NCBI GenBank assembly: GCA_054601695.1
Contig: BAAHQB010000050.1
Location: 1 to 64,000, forward strand
Direction of reading: 5' to 3'
Length of the DNA: 64,000 nucleotides
From: Amorphochlora amoebiformis
Taxonomy: Eukaryota > Cercozoa > Chlorarachniophyceae
Part shown: positions 1-41,612 of the stretch, in pieces
Numbering within the stretch: the first letter of the stretch is position 1
Layout of the letters: the number at the start of each line of letters is the position of its first letter
The notes under the pieces: generated by a model
The model's input: the letters and a program-made list of their open reading frames with translations, nothing else
What the model was told of the DNA's origin: nothing
Databases searched by the model: none
Position numbers and translations under genes: made by a program

Positions 1-960
1 AACCCGACATGCACCCGAACCCGAACTAGACACCGTAATTCTAACCCGACATTCTAACTCGACATCCAAACTCTAACCTGGCACGTTAGCCCGACACCCG
101 AGATCTCAACCTGACACCCTTACCCTTATCCGACACCTTAACCTAGTACTAGTAGTACCGACTAGCCCTCGCCCTAAATTTCACTCTGAAAAGAGCCATA
201 CTAGCTAGACTTGCTACAAGAAGACGAAAATAACATGACAAGTACTATGATAATCACATGTAGCGAATCAAGTTTATTTCGGCAGACTTTTGCTCTACGG
301 TGCGGAATTTAACTAGCTGAGAGTACATGTACTGAAAAGTCGAAATCATTAGCAAGAGGGACGCGCGTTATAGGCTTTGATAGGGTATTCAGAACAAGGT
401 TATAAATAGCATAGGATTACGCAGATACGGGTATATCAGGTACATCTGGTGTATATTGAGTTATCAATGGTAGTAGAAACACTGCTAGACTGCCAAAGAT
501 ATTATGGAGATTGTCGGATATCGCTGGAGATTGCCGGAGATTGCTAGAGATCACTGGAGATCCTGGAGATCACTGGAGATAGTCTCATCCAATTCTGGTA
601 CTACGCGCTACTATCCGGTATTACCAGGTAGCAGCTAGTTTCCGATTATTATTAGGTGACATGTGGCCATGTCACACGAAAAAAACAACCTTAATGTGGA
701 ACGTGAAGAGAATGAAAGAAAGGAGGGCATTCTATACATGTATCGGTCGACACGTTTGACCTGTGTGCGGTAGTCGATGTACCCAAAGGAGTCGTAGGTT
801 CGTCACTTGCCAGTGTCACCAAAATTTCGAACTACACCTTCTGTCACATGACTCACATGCCAAAGGAATTCACGAACCAAAAGTGCTAGAAGTAGTCTAT
901 CACGACACAAATGTCGGCATAGCCTAAACATGTATCTGGTATGCTACCAATAATAAACCA
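1..960. other. Unique and degenerate repeat DNA, no gene seen
   Basis: The first 130 bases are a degenerate series of short ACCCGACA/AACCCGA-like units resembling diverged telomere-type repeat. From about 430 to 700 lies a stretch rich in 'ctggagatc' units, followed by 'ttaggtgacatg' and 'catgtcac'. It resembles the reverse-oriented body of the dispersed SINE-like family described at 28225-28656. No long open frame outside repeats is convincing on either strand. Confidence 0.5.
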
Positions 961-976
961 CACTTCTAACTAAAGA

Positions 977-1016
<40 letters not shown>

Positions 1017-1106
1017 CAAATACATAACAATAATATTCATAATATATACGATTGATGTCAGTAGTGGTAACAAGATACATATATATGCATGTACATACAT
1101 ACATAC

Positions 1107-1159
<53 letters not shown>

Positions 1160-1429
1160 TATATGTATATATATATTTGTATATAAATACATATGAATAT
1201 ATATAATATGTTTACAATGTCTAGAATGTAAATTCTTTGTGTACATTTGTATTGATCGTGTTTTCCGACGGATATTTTAAACATCGCAGAACCTAATGGA
1301 TATGTGAGTATTGATTTGCACCTGCCTAATTGTGTTGGCCTTTCCTGGCTGCGTTGTTACTGTCTTAAAAGCCCTTCATGGTCGCGTTGTTGGTGTCTTG
1401 GTAGCCCACCCGGATTGACGTTTGTGTCT

Positions 1430-1640
1430 GCCTTAAATCTCCCACGTGCCCACTTCTTGCATAAATCTCCCACCCGCCTCTCTGCCTTAAAATATCCTTC
1501 TTACCTCTGCTTTAAATCTCCTACCTGCCTCCTGTGCCTAAAAACTCCTATGCCTGCCTCCTAAGCCCTAAATCTCCCTCCCGCCTCTTTTGCCTTAAAT
1601 CTCATACCTGCCTCCTCTGTAATAAATCTTCTGCCTGCCT
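1430..1640. repeat. Minisatellite, about 28-30 bp unit
   Basis: Imperfect tandem units of the form 'ccttaaatctcc' plus 'cctgcctcctctg' repeat about seven times. The open frame that crosses it is only a by-product of the repeat. Confidence 0.7.
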
Positions 1641-1704
1641 GCTGAGTTAGAGTAATCACTTTGGGTTGAGGTTTTAAGTATATGTATATATGTATGTATG
1701 TATG

Positions 1705-1735
<31 letters not shown>

Positions 1736-1900
1736 GTATGTATGTATATGTATGTGTATAATGTATGTAATATATATGTATATATATGTATATATATATA
1801 TGTGTATACCTTATGATGATTGTCAACCCTACTAAGCTACTGTTGTTGGATAACTGTTGATTCCGTGTATATATACACACACACACACATATATATATAT

Positions 1901-1934
<34 letters not shown>

Positions 1935-1987
1935 CCGTGTATATATATATATATACACACACACACATATATATATGTATATGTATA

Positions 1988-2042
<55 letters not shown>

Positions 2043-2189
2043 CAGTGTGTTACTGTGTATCTAAATGTGTTAATAGGGACGTAATATATCATGTGCATAT
2101 TTGTGTAGATAAAGGTTTTATATTTCGGTATTTTCCGTCTTGGGGTTGTTTGTTTTGATGGTATGAAGACGATAGGTTAATGAGGTAGG

Positions 2190-2745
2190 ATTAGGATGCG
2201 AAGGCAATGGTTTTCATAGTGTGAGGAGGTTAGGGTTAAGCTACGGAATCGACGGCTTTGATTGGTAGAAGGAGCGTTAACGTATGGACGACGCCTTTCG
2301 ATAGGTAGGAGGAGCATTACGGAATGAAGGCGATGGTTTCGATAGGAAAGAGGAGAGAAAGCGTATGAAAGCGATGGGTTTGAGAGGTAGAAGGAGAGTT
2401 AGGGAATGAAGGCGATGGTTTTGATAGGTAGGAGGGGAGTTAGCGCATGCGATGGCTTTGATAGGTAGGGGGAGAGTTAGGGAATGAGGCGATGGTTTCG
2501 ATAGGAAAGAGGAGAGGAAGCGTATCAAAGCGATGGGTTTGATAGGTAGAAGGAGAGTTAGGGAATGAAGGCGATGGTTTTGATAGGTAGAGGGGAGTTA
2601 GCGCATGCGATGGGTTTGATAGGTAGGGGGAGAGTTAGGGAATGAAGGCGATGGTTTCGATAGGTAAGAGAAGAGTTGGCGTATGAAAGCGATGGCTTTG
2701 ATAGGTAGGATGAGAGTTAGCCATCAAAGCGATGCTTCTGAAAAC
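2190..2745. repeat. Minisatellite, about 42 bp unit
   Basis: Imperfect tandem copies of a G-rich unit containing 'gaaggcgatggtt', 'gataggtagga' and 'gagttaggg' run through the whole stretch, with several deletions. No coding signal independent of the repeat is visible. Confidence 0.75.
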
Positions 2746-2884
2746 TCGGACGGCAGGTCACAAACTGCGCCAAAAAGAATTCATGCTGGGTTCCGGGTGA
2801 CAGAGGGATGTGTCACATAAGGACACGTGACCCCGGGAAGACACATGCATGCACCCACACTTGAACTTTCCAGCTTGGATTGTT

Positions 2885-2995
2885 TTGAATGAGGGTTAAC
2901 GATAGTTTTGAATGAAGGTTAACGAGGGTTTTGAATGAAGGTTAACGATTGTTTTAACTGAGGGCTAAGTTAACGATTGTTTTGACTTTTGAATG
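2885..2995. repeat. Short tandem repeat, about 25 bp unit
   Basis: Four imperfect copies of 'ttttgaatgaaggttaacga' type sequence. Confidence 0.65.
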
Positions 2996-3100
2996 AGGTT
3001 TACCGAATAATACCACATTCGTCTCACTGCTATTCAATCGCTAAATTCCTGCATGTATCATCCCATCATATATTATTCAAAATATATATTAATATATATC

Positions 3101-3218
<118 letters not shown>

Positions 3219-3219
3219 C

Positions 3220-3555
3220 TATCCCTCTCCTTCTCCCTTTCGTATGTCCCTTTCCCTCTTCCTTTCCTATCTCCCTCTCCCTCTCCCTTTCCTATCTCCC
3301 TCTCCCTCTCCCTTTCCTATCTCCCTCTCCCTCTCCCATTCATCTCTCTCTCTCCCTCTCCCTTTCCTATCTCTCTCTCCATCTCCCATTCATCTCTCTC
3401 TCCCTTTTCTGTGTCTAATTAACCCTCTCTCCCTTTCCTGTGTCTAATTAACCCTCTCTCCCTTTCCTGTGTCTAATTAACCCTCTCTCCCTTTCCTGTG
3501 TCTAATTAACCCTCTCTCCCTTTCTTATTTCCCTCTCCTGTCCCTTTCCCTCTTT
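3220..3555. repeat. CT-rich minisatellite in two phases
   Basis: The left part repeats 'ctccctctccctttcctat'. The right part (3418-3530) has four near-perfect 27-bp units beginning 'taaccctctctccctttcc'. Strong strand asymmetry (pyrimidines on +). The open frames through it are low-complexity Pro/Ser/Leu and not credible. Confidence 0.8.
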
Positions 3556-3579
3556 CGACCTGCCCACCTGTGGCCAAAG

Positions 3580-3623
<44 letters not shown>

Positions 3624-3652
3624 ATAATATCTAATTTTTATAATATATATAC

Positions 3653-3687
<35 letters not shown>

Positions 3688-3712
3688 GTTATGTATATTT
3701 GTATATTTATAT

Positions 3713-3745
<33 letters not shown>

Positions 3746-3869
3746 TATATATATGCAATGGGTATATATACATTTATAAATATATCAACACCATTCTCCT
3801 CATTTTATTTCTCTGTCCTGATATTTTCCCCTCTCTTCCTCACCCCACAAGCTAAACAGACAACTCTTC

Positions 3870-4085
3870 TCTGCTCTCTTCTAACATCTCTCTCCTCTCT
3901 CTGCAAACACTTCTCTCCCCTCTCTTCCAACACCACTTTCTCTTCTCTTCAAACACCTCTCTCCCTTCTCTTCAAACACCTCTCTCCCTTCTCTTCAAAA
4001 GCCTCTCTCCCCTCTCTTGAAACCTCTCTCTCTCCCTCTCTTCAAACACCTCTCTCCCCTCTCTTTTCTGTTCACTCTCAACAAC
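3870..4085. repeat. CT-rich minisatellite, about 24 bp unit
   Basis: About nine copies of a unit like 'ctcttcaaacacctctctcc'. It lies 340 bp upstream of the start of gene A. Confidence 0.75.
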
Positions 4086-4429
4086 CCTCCATCTGAGGAC
4101 CATCTCTCTGAAATAAAATTCAAATATATGGTCTGCTAAATTTACATCTAAGGCAAAAAGGCTTGAAATCGTTAAGAGTATGGAAATCACCCAAAGTGAT
4201 CTTGATGATTTGGATTGATCTGTTACTAAATCGAGTCTTTTAAGATATTTAACGAAAATGTTCCGTCGTTTGGGAGCTGGTAATTGGCACTCTATTGGTA
4301 TTCCCATCCAACAAGAGGCGCATTGGTACGCCTGCATCCTCCGGACCAAGATTTTGCTCACACTTTTCTGATCCCATTGTCACTTCTCATAACTCTGCGT
4401 ATAGGCTCCCCATTCGCACGTACACCGAC

Positions 4430-6053
4430 ATGAGCAATTCGAACCAACTAGTTATGTTATCCCTACTGCTACTTGTCCCAGAAGGTTGTGAGTGTTCGTG
4501 GAGGCAGATTTCGAAGTCCATGGAATCGCTGCCAACGAACACCAGGGAAGTTGTTCAACTGGAGACTGAACACAGCCACAAGATTGTTCATGAGCGTGCT
4601 GAGCTCCACGACGCATTCCACGACCAGGACAACCCCAGCAAGAAGCAAGACAACAGCCTTCAACACGAGCACGAACGTAAGCACAAAAAGACCGCCATCC
4701 TTCGCATCGACGATTCCTCTTACCTCAACGAAACAAGGCTCACGGAGATGCTCAAGATGGCCGACACTTTCACTCGCGCGGCGGACTACTGCTCAGCCGT
4801 CTCAACGATCGACAAGCCAGTTTACGCATGGTCGAAGAAATGGCAAGTCAATGGATGCCTCACCAAGTGCTCGGACAAACCCGAGTGCTTGGGCTTCAAC
4901 AGCGGCTTCACCCCCGAGGATCCCGTATGTGAGCTCTTGTACGTTAGGATTACAGACATGATGCCGTATGACCAATCGCCCCGAATCACCAACGTCACCG
5001 CTGGCCACCCCGGTAATGCCACTGATCTCCATATTAATAATGTACACCCATCTTTTAGATTCATATTTCCAACGATGTCACCAACTGTCATAATTTGCAA
5101 TCTAACCCAAAAAAAACATCCGACTCGTAACAACCCCCAACCGCAACCCCAACCTCAACCGCAACCTCAATCCCACGTAGCGGTCTTGCCTCCATCTTCA
5201 ACTTCCGCTTCTTCTGAGGTCCCCCCCGACCGGGATTACGGGTGCTGGATCAAGGAAACCTCTTCGCCTACTTCCTCTCCGACGCTCTCCCCGACCTATT
5301 CACCTTCTGCCTCTACGACGCTCTCCCCGACCCCATACCCCTCTCCCTTGAAGGTCAACATGTGTGCACATCGATGTATCGTTTTACTGTAGATCACATA
5401 CACGCATAACCTATCCCGTTTGATCTGTGTCTGAAATCTGAAATGTAGTTCTTTTTGGACTCAACCTTGATGCTATATCCAGGGCGCCCTTGTCTACCCG
5501 TTTAAACTCTTGTTTAAATCGGCACCTGGAATCCAGGGCCTGAGATATGGTGAGGGAAAAGCGATATCCGCCAACGGGGTCTACGAGACGGGATACGTTG
5601 CATTCACGGGCGCTCCTCACAACTACTGGGTTTATTTCGATGAACCTAACAAGATCTACTGGGATTCGGAAAGGCCAACGACTACAAACATCTGGACGGT
5701 ATTCGAATACATATCAACTTCACTCATTTATGGACATCATCCATATAAATGTTTTATATATATATATATATATATAATATATTATATGTATGACTCAACC
5801 TTGATGCTATATCCAGGGCGCCCTTGTCTACCCGTTTAAACTCTTGTTTAAATCGGCACCTGGAATCCAGGGCCTGAGATATGGTGAGGGGAAAAGCGAT
5901 ATCCGCCAACGGGGTCTACGAGACGGGATACGTTGCATTCACGGGCGCTGTACATATGTATATATATATATATATATACATATATATATGATCGTATATG
6001 TATATACATATGTGTATATACATACACACACATATATGTGTATATATATATGC

Positions 6054-6132
<79 letters not shown>

Positions 6133-6310
6133 CATACATACACATATATATATATATATATATATATATCCGGAAGAAGTGATTGTTGGTTTTGATCGTG
6201 TTACAGAGCACGGACGGCAGTCGTGTGGGGATGAAAAGCATCCTTGGTCGCTGGCCCCAGGGCACCTTCATTTCGGATTCTATGTGACCATATACCTGCC
6301 GTATTTCTGA
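4430..6310 (+). CDS. Gene A: secreted protein with PAN/apple-like Cys block and Ser-Pro-Thr stalk
   Basis: Model: exon 1 4430-5353, exon 2 5483-5698, optional exon 5817-5883, last exon 6180-6310 (TGA); 446 codons with the optional exon, all phases matching. The start at 4430 is chosen over the longer frame from 4295 because it opens directly into a signal peptide (hydrophobic [10 protein letters not shown]). Residues 119-167 hold a Cys pattern (C, CLTKC, ECLGF, CELL) like PAN/apple modules. Residues 236-246 are a Gln-Pro run, and 278-306 a Ser-Pro-Thr stalk typical of stramenopile surface proteins. The C-terminal exons are Tyr/Trp-rich, of unknown fold. The optional exon is the start of a 157-bp tandem duplicate of exon 2, so the 3' end is the least certain part. 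Probable role: secreted or wall-bound adhesion protein (inference). Confidence 0.6.
5792..5949 (+). repeat. Tandem duplicate of gene A exon 2 start
   Basis: Positions 5792-5949 repeat 5458-5614, acceptor included, almost base for base. The only obvious change is one extra G in the run near 5888, which shifts the frame after a GTGAGG that could act as donor. Both copies are separated and followed by (TA)n. If used as a 67-nt exon ending at 5883, phase is kept into the last exon. Confidence 0.9.
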
Positions 6311-6329
6311 CGCCAGCCAACGACTCCTA

Positions 6330-7340
6330 ATCAAAATATGCAAGGATAATATTGGATTTCAAGTATGAACTGTGGTGCTGCCGATGTGTGTATGTGTGCT
6401 TCTTTCATGTCGGCGATGTGGGTATTAGCTTTCTCTGGCTACCCCTCGCCCTAACCCTAACCCTAACAAATTGCGATAATCTACGCACTGGAAACAATTT
6501 AGTACACATACAGTCGCTATTTAATAATTTCAAAACAGTACTCAGTGCAATCGGTTTTATCTTTCTCATCAAACTGCAAATTTAAACAATTATTGAAATG
6601 ACAGCCCTCACCGATATTGGATTGGCAACTACATATATATCAAATATGCGATATCATCGATAACATATACATGCTATATCAGATAACACGTACATATATA
6701 TATGGCATATGCTATATCACCGATAAAAGGTATATCATATACATAACATATGCGATATCACCGATAACACGTACATATTCACAATGACATATGCTATATC
6801 CGACCGATAAACACGTACATATACATGACATATACGATATCACCGATAACACGTACATATACATGACATATGCTATATTACCGATATCACGTACATATAC
6901 ATGACATATGCTATACCACGAATAACACGTACATATACATGACATATGCTATATCACCGATAACACGTACATATACATGATATATGTTACACCACGAATA
7001 ACACGTACATATACATGACATATGCTATATCACTGATAACACGTACATATACATGACATATGCTATATCACCGATAACACGTACATATACATGACATATG
7101 CCACGTGCATATACATGACATATGCTATATGACCGATGACACGAACATGTATATGACATATGCTATATCGCCGATATGGGCACGTACTTTTATATGTATC
7201 GTATTCTATACCACGGTTTTGGTACCTACATATATGTATGACATATGCGATATCACCGATATTATATATGGCATATGGTATATCACCGATATTGGCACCT
7301 ACATATATGTATGACATATGCTATATCATGACATGATAAC
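6330..7340. repeat. Telomere-type tract and 38-bp minisatellite
   Basis: A short CCCTAA tract at 6448-6466 is followed, from about 6640 to 7330, by some 17 imperfect tandem units of 38 bp. Each contains 'cgataacacgtacatata' and 'catgacatatgc'. No gene seen. Confidence 0.8.
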
Positions 7341-7374
7341 CTTTTGGCTTAGAGTTTAGGGTTAGCGATTATCA

Positions 7375-7413
<39 letters not shown>

Positions 7414-7462
7414 CTAGTATATATATATATATACACATATACACATACTATGATATATACTA

Positions 7463-7520
<58 letters not shown>

Positions 7521-7567
7521 CTAGTATATATATATACACATATATACACATACTATGATATATACTA

Positions 7568-7609
<42 letters not shown>

Positions 7610-7637
7610 AAAGTCATATGTAGTACACACACACACA

Positions 7638-7670
<33 letters not shown>

Positions 7671-7748
7671 CAATGATTATATACCATGATATATATTATA
7701 TATATATATATATACATATATATATTGTATATATGTATAAATATGTGT

Positions 7749-7803
<55 letters not shown>

Positions 7804-7841
7804 CTAGTATATATATATATATATATTTACATATATATACG

Positions 7842-7876
<35 letters not shown>

Positions 7877-8194
7877 TATATATATTTATATATGTATATG
7901 TGTATACATGTAATATACTAAATATCAAATAATTCTTTATCTAGCAGCTAGAGTAGTGACTCATGAATCATGATCTAGAATTATATCTACTAGATCTAGT
8001 ATACACAAACAATATTATATAATTATACAAGAACCAATACTACAATTGTATGAGCACTCAGTGACATGTACTAGATGTATATCCGATGTCAAGGCCAGAT
8101 TATATCTATATGTCAGGCTATGATATACTATATACTGTGATACATGTACAATTATTTATTAATATTGTAGTTTTCAATTGTATGTATATGTGTA

Positions 8195-8262
<68 letters not shown>

Positions 8263-8293
8263 GCATACATATACTCAGTGAGTACATGTACAT

Positions 8294-8342
<49 letters not shown>

Positions 8343-8369
8343 GTATATATCTAGTATATATATTACATG

Positions 8370-8415
<46 letters not shown>

Positions 8416-8428
8416 CACATATATACAA

Positions 8429-8506
<78 letters not shown>

Positions 8507-8566
8507 ACATATACACACACTGTGTGAGTCACAGTGTGACACACACGCACACACACACACACACCC

Positions 8567-8634
<68 letters not shown>

Positions 8635-8909
8635 ACCATAGTATAAATGTAGTACATTGGTAGAAATATAGCGTAAAAGGCTAGATATTCTAGTGAGTTA
8701 AATCATAAATGTTAGTTTTTTTCTAATTACTGAATTAAATCCTAGTTTTTCCCGTTTCCCTTACCATATATATACTAGATGTATGTAAATTACATATATG
8801 CATATGCACACATACACATGTACAGTCTCTAGACTCTGTGGACTCTGTTTTAAGTTTATTCGTTATACATACTTAGATCTCGAGCGCGAAGTAATAGTTA
8901 CCAATTTGC

Positions 8910-8977
<68 letters not shown>

Positions 8978-9884
8978 ATTGTATATATATTTATATACAT
9001 ATATATATATATATAAATATATAGTTCTATAATATATATATATATATATATATACATGTACATATACTAGATATAGTCGAAGAGTATATATATATATATA
9101 TATCTGCAGTACGTAAGACTCCTCAGTGAGTCCTCAGTCTAGCACTAGAGCAATGGCTTACCCGATCGATTCGAGGCGGATGATGTACTCACTAGCTAGA
9201 CTAGACTCAGGCCGCGTCAGGCGATGACATATATACTCTAGATACTCTAGATACTAGGCAGATCGAGGTCAAAATGGTTATTTCATGTTCATGTACTAGC
9301 TAGACGTAGTCTCTAACTAGTCTAATGCAAAAGCTCAACTACTCTAGCTACTGCTGAGTATTACCCGTTTCTAGCGTTTGGTCTCATGATCTAGTAACAG
9401 TAATCTTTGTGTAATCTCTAGAAACTCTCTAGATCTCTACTAGCTCTAGAATCTAGATTGACCTGACCAAGCTCTCGAATCTTCATCGTAGTTGTACTTA
9501 CTAGTAAGTTACTACTAGCCTACTCGTACTAGACTAGGAGAATCATTTTACTAGGTTTTATATGTACACTGCAAGCAATTGCAATCTGTATCTACGTACC
9601 TAAAGACTGACCTACCTTACAGCGTCTGAGAATGTGAACAATGGATTTTCTGACACCCGAGCGTTTGAGCAATACGTCTAATAATTTATATATTTTATAT
9701 AACCTAAATAACGTTTATCATGACTTACATATCATACATATTATATTACAACTGGTATATTTGTATGATGTGAACTTTTATATATACATTATTATTCGCC
9801 GAAATATTAATTAAATCTATAAAGATGTATGTACCTATATATACATAGGGAACCACATATTTCTATATTCTATATTACACGCAG

Positions 9885-9915
<31 letters not shown>

Positions 9916-10064
9916 TTAAAATAGTAGTAGTAACATTCAACCTGGTTTTTGATCGCGAAGTGTAGTTCCGGTCGCGAATTAACATCAATTGTCTTCTCTA
10001 TACATCTGAACATTAATAAACAAATGGATTTATGATGTGGATATTTAGTATACATATATATATT

Positions 10065-10127
<63 letters not shown>

Positions 10128-10166
10128 ATGTTCTCTACTATGCATCTAATTTACAATACTATGTAC

Positions 10167-10217
<51 letters not shown>

Positions 10218-10316
10218 GTTCATACACGTTATCCTAGCACACACATAGCCTAGCACACACACCTAGCCCTTGAGTGAAGGTTTATGCTATTGTATTTGTG
10301 CTTCTTGGCATAACAA
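7341..10316. other. Mostly TA repeats, with CTAG-rich unique DNA, no firm gene
   Basis: 7370-8640 is almost entirely (TA)n/(CA)n. 9060-9700 is unique and unusually rich in CTAG and AGATCTAG words. One short open block on the minus strand (about 10005-9936, reading CIEKTIDVNSRPELHF, with AG before and GTTGAA after) could be an extra or alternative 3' exon of the upstream glycosyltransferase gene, because its entry phase fits. I could not confirm it. Confidence 0.4.
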
Positions 10317-18487
<8,171 letters not shown>

Positions 18488-18743
18488 TCCTCCCTATCCG
18501 GAGTGCCAAAACCTTGCGAATACCAACGAAAATCGTCAACAAAATCTTAATTCTTCGGAACAAATTCACAAATTCATCCTATTTTTTCGGTCAACATATG
18601 GTAAGTCTTGGATTCCGAGAATATGCTGCCCTGGCCTGTAGGGTGTGGGCTTGGGCCAGCTGTGAAAATTACTGTCCGCCCCTCCCCCCCCTTCCGCAGG
18701 TACAATTATGCAGTAGTAAAGATTGATAAATTAGCGGTTATTT
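18488..18743. promoter_or_regulatory. Divergent promoter region between the RPDL glycosyltransferase and gene B
   Basis: The two start codons (18487 on minus, 18744 on plus) are 256 bp apart, free of (TA)n. On the plus strand 18601-18699 has the look of a short intron: ATG/GTAAGT at the left, a C-rich tract and TTCCGCAG at the right. It would be a 5'-UTR intron of gene B. No TATA box can be told apart from background. Confidence 0.45.
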
Positions 18744-21341
<2,598 letters not shown>

Positions 21342-22330
21342 TTCGACTAACGCTGGGGCGAAGCATGTCGACGACCAGTTGCAGTGACCGGTCTAGCTAC
21401 CAGACAGCTTCGTGCTTTGCTATTTTTTTGTATAGGCATGCCTACTCATCGAACCTAGTGCGTACACAGTTAGTAGAATAAAATATAATCTTGATAATTA
21501 TGTACGCGCTCGGTACTTCTAGCTAAGTGGAAACCCTTCCGTGTGTTCAGTGATTTAAACAAATGGGTCCCAGTAGAAGAAGATCTAGGAATATATATAC
21601 TAGATACATGCATATCTGATGTATATCTACTAGATCTAGCTAAGATATTTGCGATACGAGAGAGAACTAGTTGTAATTCTGATGACCAAATTTTACGTAC
21701 AATTTCTAGAATCTACTAGATCTAGACAAGAATATCTAAATTGTAAGCTACTAGAGCTAGCTAAATACATCCAAGATCCATGCTAGTACAGCTACTACTG
21801 TAAACTACACATGAATTTACCCAGCCTTGACCGGAACCAACACGAACCAAGGGTACATCTCACGGCTCAAAGTCCTATTTTCGAGATCCGATGTAGGAAC
21901 ACTTACAAGGGTTTTATTTCGCACTCGCACTATGATGACCCGATTGAAGAAAAGCTCGTCGGCAGCTGTAAGATGAATTGGTGTGAAAATCACAGGGGGT
22001 TGAGGTTTGGCCTGGGAAGGTTTGAGTATTCGGAGACATTGCAAGTCCTAAGTGTATGATTATGGCCATATTATTACACATAGTTAAAGTTAATTTGTAA
22101 TACACTCTAACACGTTATGATGTCGAGCATAAGACAGTGATTGAAGAAAGGGAACTTTTGCCACTTCCGCCTGAGAAACCATCCGTTCGGAAAATTCTAA
22201 CCGACCCCCACTCCAGGCTACAGGGGCATCGGAACGCTCATAGGAGCTCACGACGGGCAGACCGCAAGAGCGAAGTCTACGTACGCACTCAATGAGTGGA
22301 TCACGTCGACATTATGTAAATAAGTCCATA
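21342..22330. other. Intergenic region with two blocks open on both strands
   Basis: Unique DNA without long (TA)n. 21811-22059 is open on plus (82 aa) and on minus (75 aa). 22096-22295 is open on plus (reading EERELLPLPPEKP) and on minus (reading LRSCGLPVVSSYERSDAP, 22287-22090). The minus block could be a further exon of the GT92 gene if exon 26 ends at a GTACAC within it. I cannot decide the strand, so no CDS is called. Confidence 0.4.
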
Positions 22331-22541
22331 TATATTTACATATGAGTACTATATAAATATAATATATATATATATATATATCTATATATAATATATTATA
22401 TATATATTATATATATATATCCATTATGTATACATCTATAAATTTGCATGTATACACAATACACACACACACACACATACATACACATATATATATATGT
22501 ATGTATTTATATATATAGATGTATATATATATATATATATT

Positions 22542-22573
<32 letters not shown>

Positions 22574-22739
22574 GTATATATATATACATACATATATACA
22601 TGTGTATACATATACACATGCATGTATATTTATATAACATACATATATGTACATATACACATACATAAACCATATTTTCATATATTCTATATGTTACATA
22701 TAATATGTATAAATATATAATATATATTTAGTATAATTG

Positions 22740-22817
<78 letters not shown>

Positions 22818-22976
22818 GTAATCAAATTCATGCCGAAACAGATATGAAGTTTAGATATTCAACACTTCACATTCGTGAACAGAAGACACATCAACATACG
22901 TTCTATTTATATACATACATATATATATATATATTATAAAATATACATATATTTTTATACAAGTACTCATGCATAG

Positions 22977-40940
<17,964 letters not shown>

Positions 40941-41404
40941 CTCCCAGCGTAATCCACGTATTCGGTCACTCCACCAGCCTTAAAGCACACCAGTAAGAAA
41001 CTTCCCAAGAACACTTCCCCAACCCATGTTCGCCCAACCCGCCCTCTTTCACATAACCTGACAACCCACCAACACTTCTGACTTTTTTTCGAATTCTGAT
41101 TCAGAGAAGAAGGGAATTCGAAAAATATTTCGGAAACGAAAGCTGGAACCGGCCCAACCCACCCTACGTATCCATGCCTTCCTTCCTGTCCCAATAAGCT
41201 CATTAAGAACACTCCCGAATAAATCCATCCTCCCCCCTTTTAAACGTACGTAACCTTTTCCCGCCAAGACTAAAGGAATGTCACTTCGTAGTTGATCGAA
41301 TATCGCATGGGCTACCGTTGCCAGGGGCTAATGTATCTCTAGAGAACCTCCAAGATTATCCAAAAAGTGCTACAACTTACCCACTGTCGAGTCACCGTCG
41401 ATTG

Positions 41405-41470
41405 GTCGTCGTGTGAGAATTGACACGTGTCTGATGGACGTGTGAGAGTTGACACGTGTCAGTATGGACG
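41405..41470. promoter_or_regulatory. Duplicated CACGTG palindrome upstream of ORF F
   Basis: The 10-bp perfect palindrome GACACGTGTC occurs at 41422-41431 and 41451-41460, in a tandem repeat of about 29 bp ('ggacgtgtgagagttgacac'). It is 150 bp before the ATG of ORF F. CACGTG is the core of bZIP/bHLH sites in algae and plants; a regulatory role here is inference. Confidence 0.4.
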
Positions 41471-41612
41471 TGTCGCCAGTCCTGGCATTCGTTTTGAGGT
41501 TTGAATGGTGCTGCGATAAAAACCAAGTATCTTCCTGATGGTGACCCTTCTCATCCACAGATCAACACCAAAATAGCCAATTTTCGCAAGAGGGCAGCGG
41601 CTGAGAGTCAGG

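Noticed and set aside
1304-1564. 86-aa plus-strand frame
   Set aside because: Covers the 28-30 bp minisatellite; Cys/Leu/Pro pattern follows the repeat.
4295-4429. Longer N terminus for gene A
   Set aside because: The extra 45 residues lack a signal peptide, while the ATG at 4430 begins one.
6640-7330. CRISPR-like regular repeat array
   Set aside because: Units are contiguous 38-bp minisatellite copies without unique spacers, in eukaryotic-type DNA.
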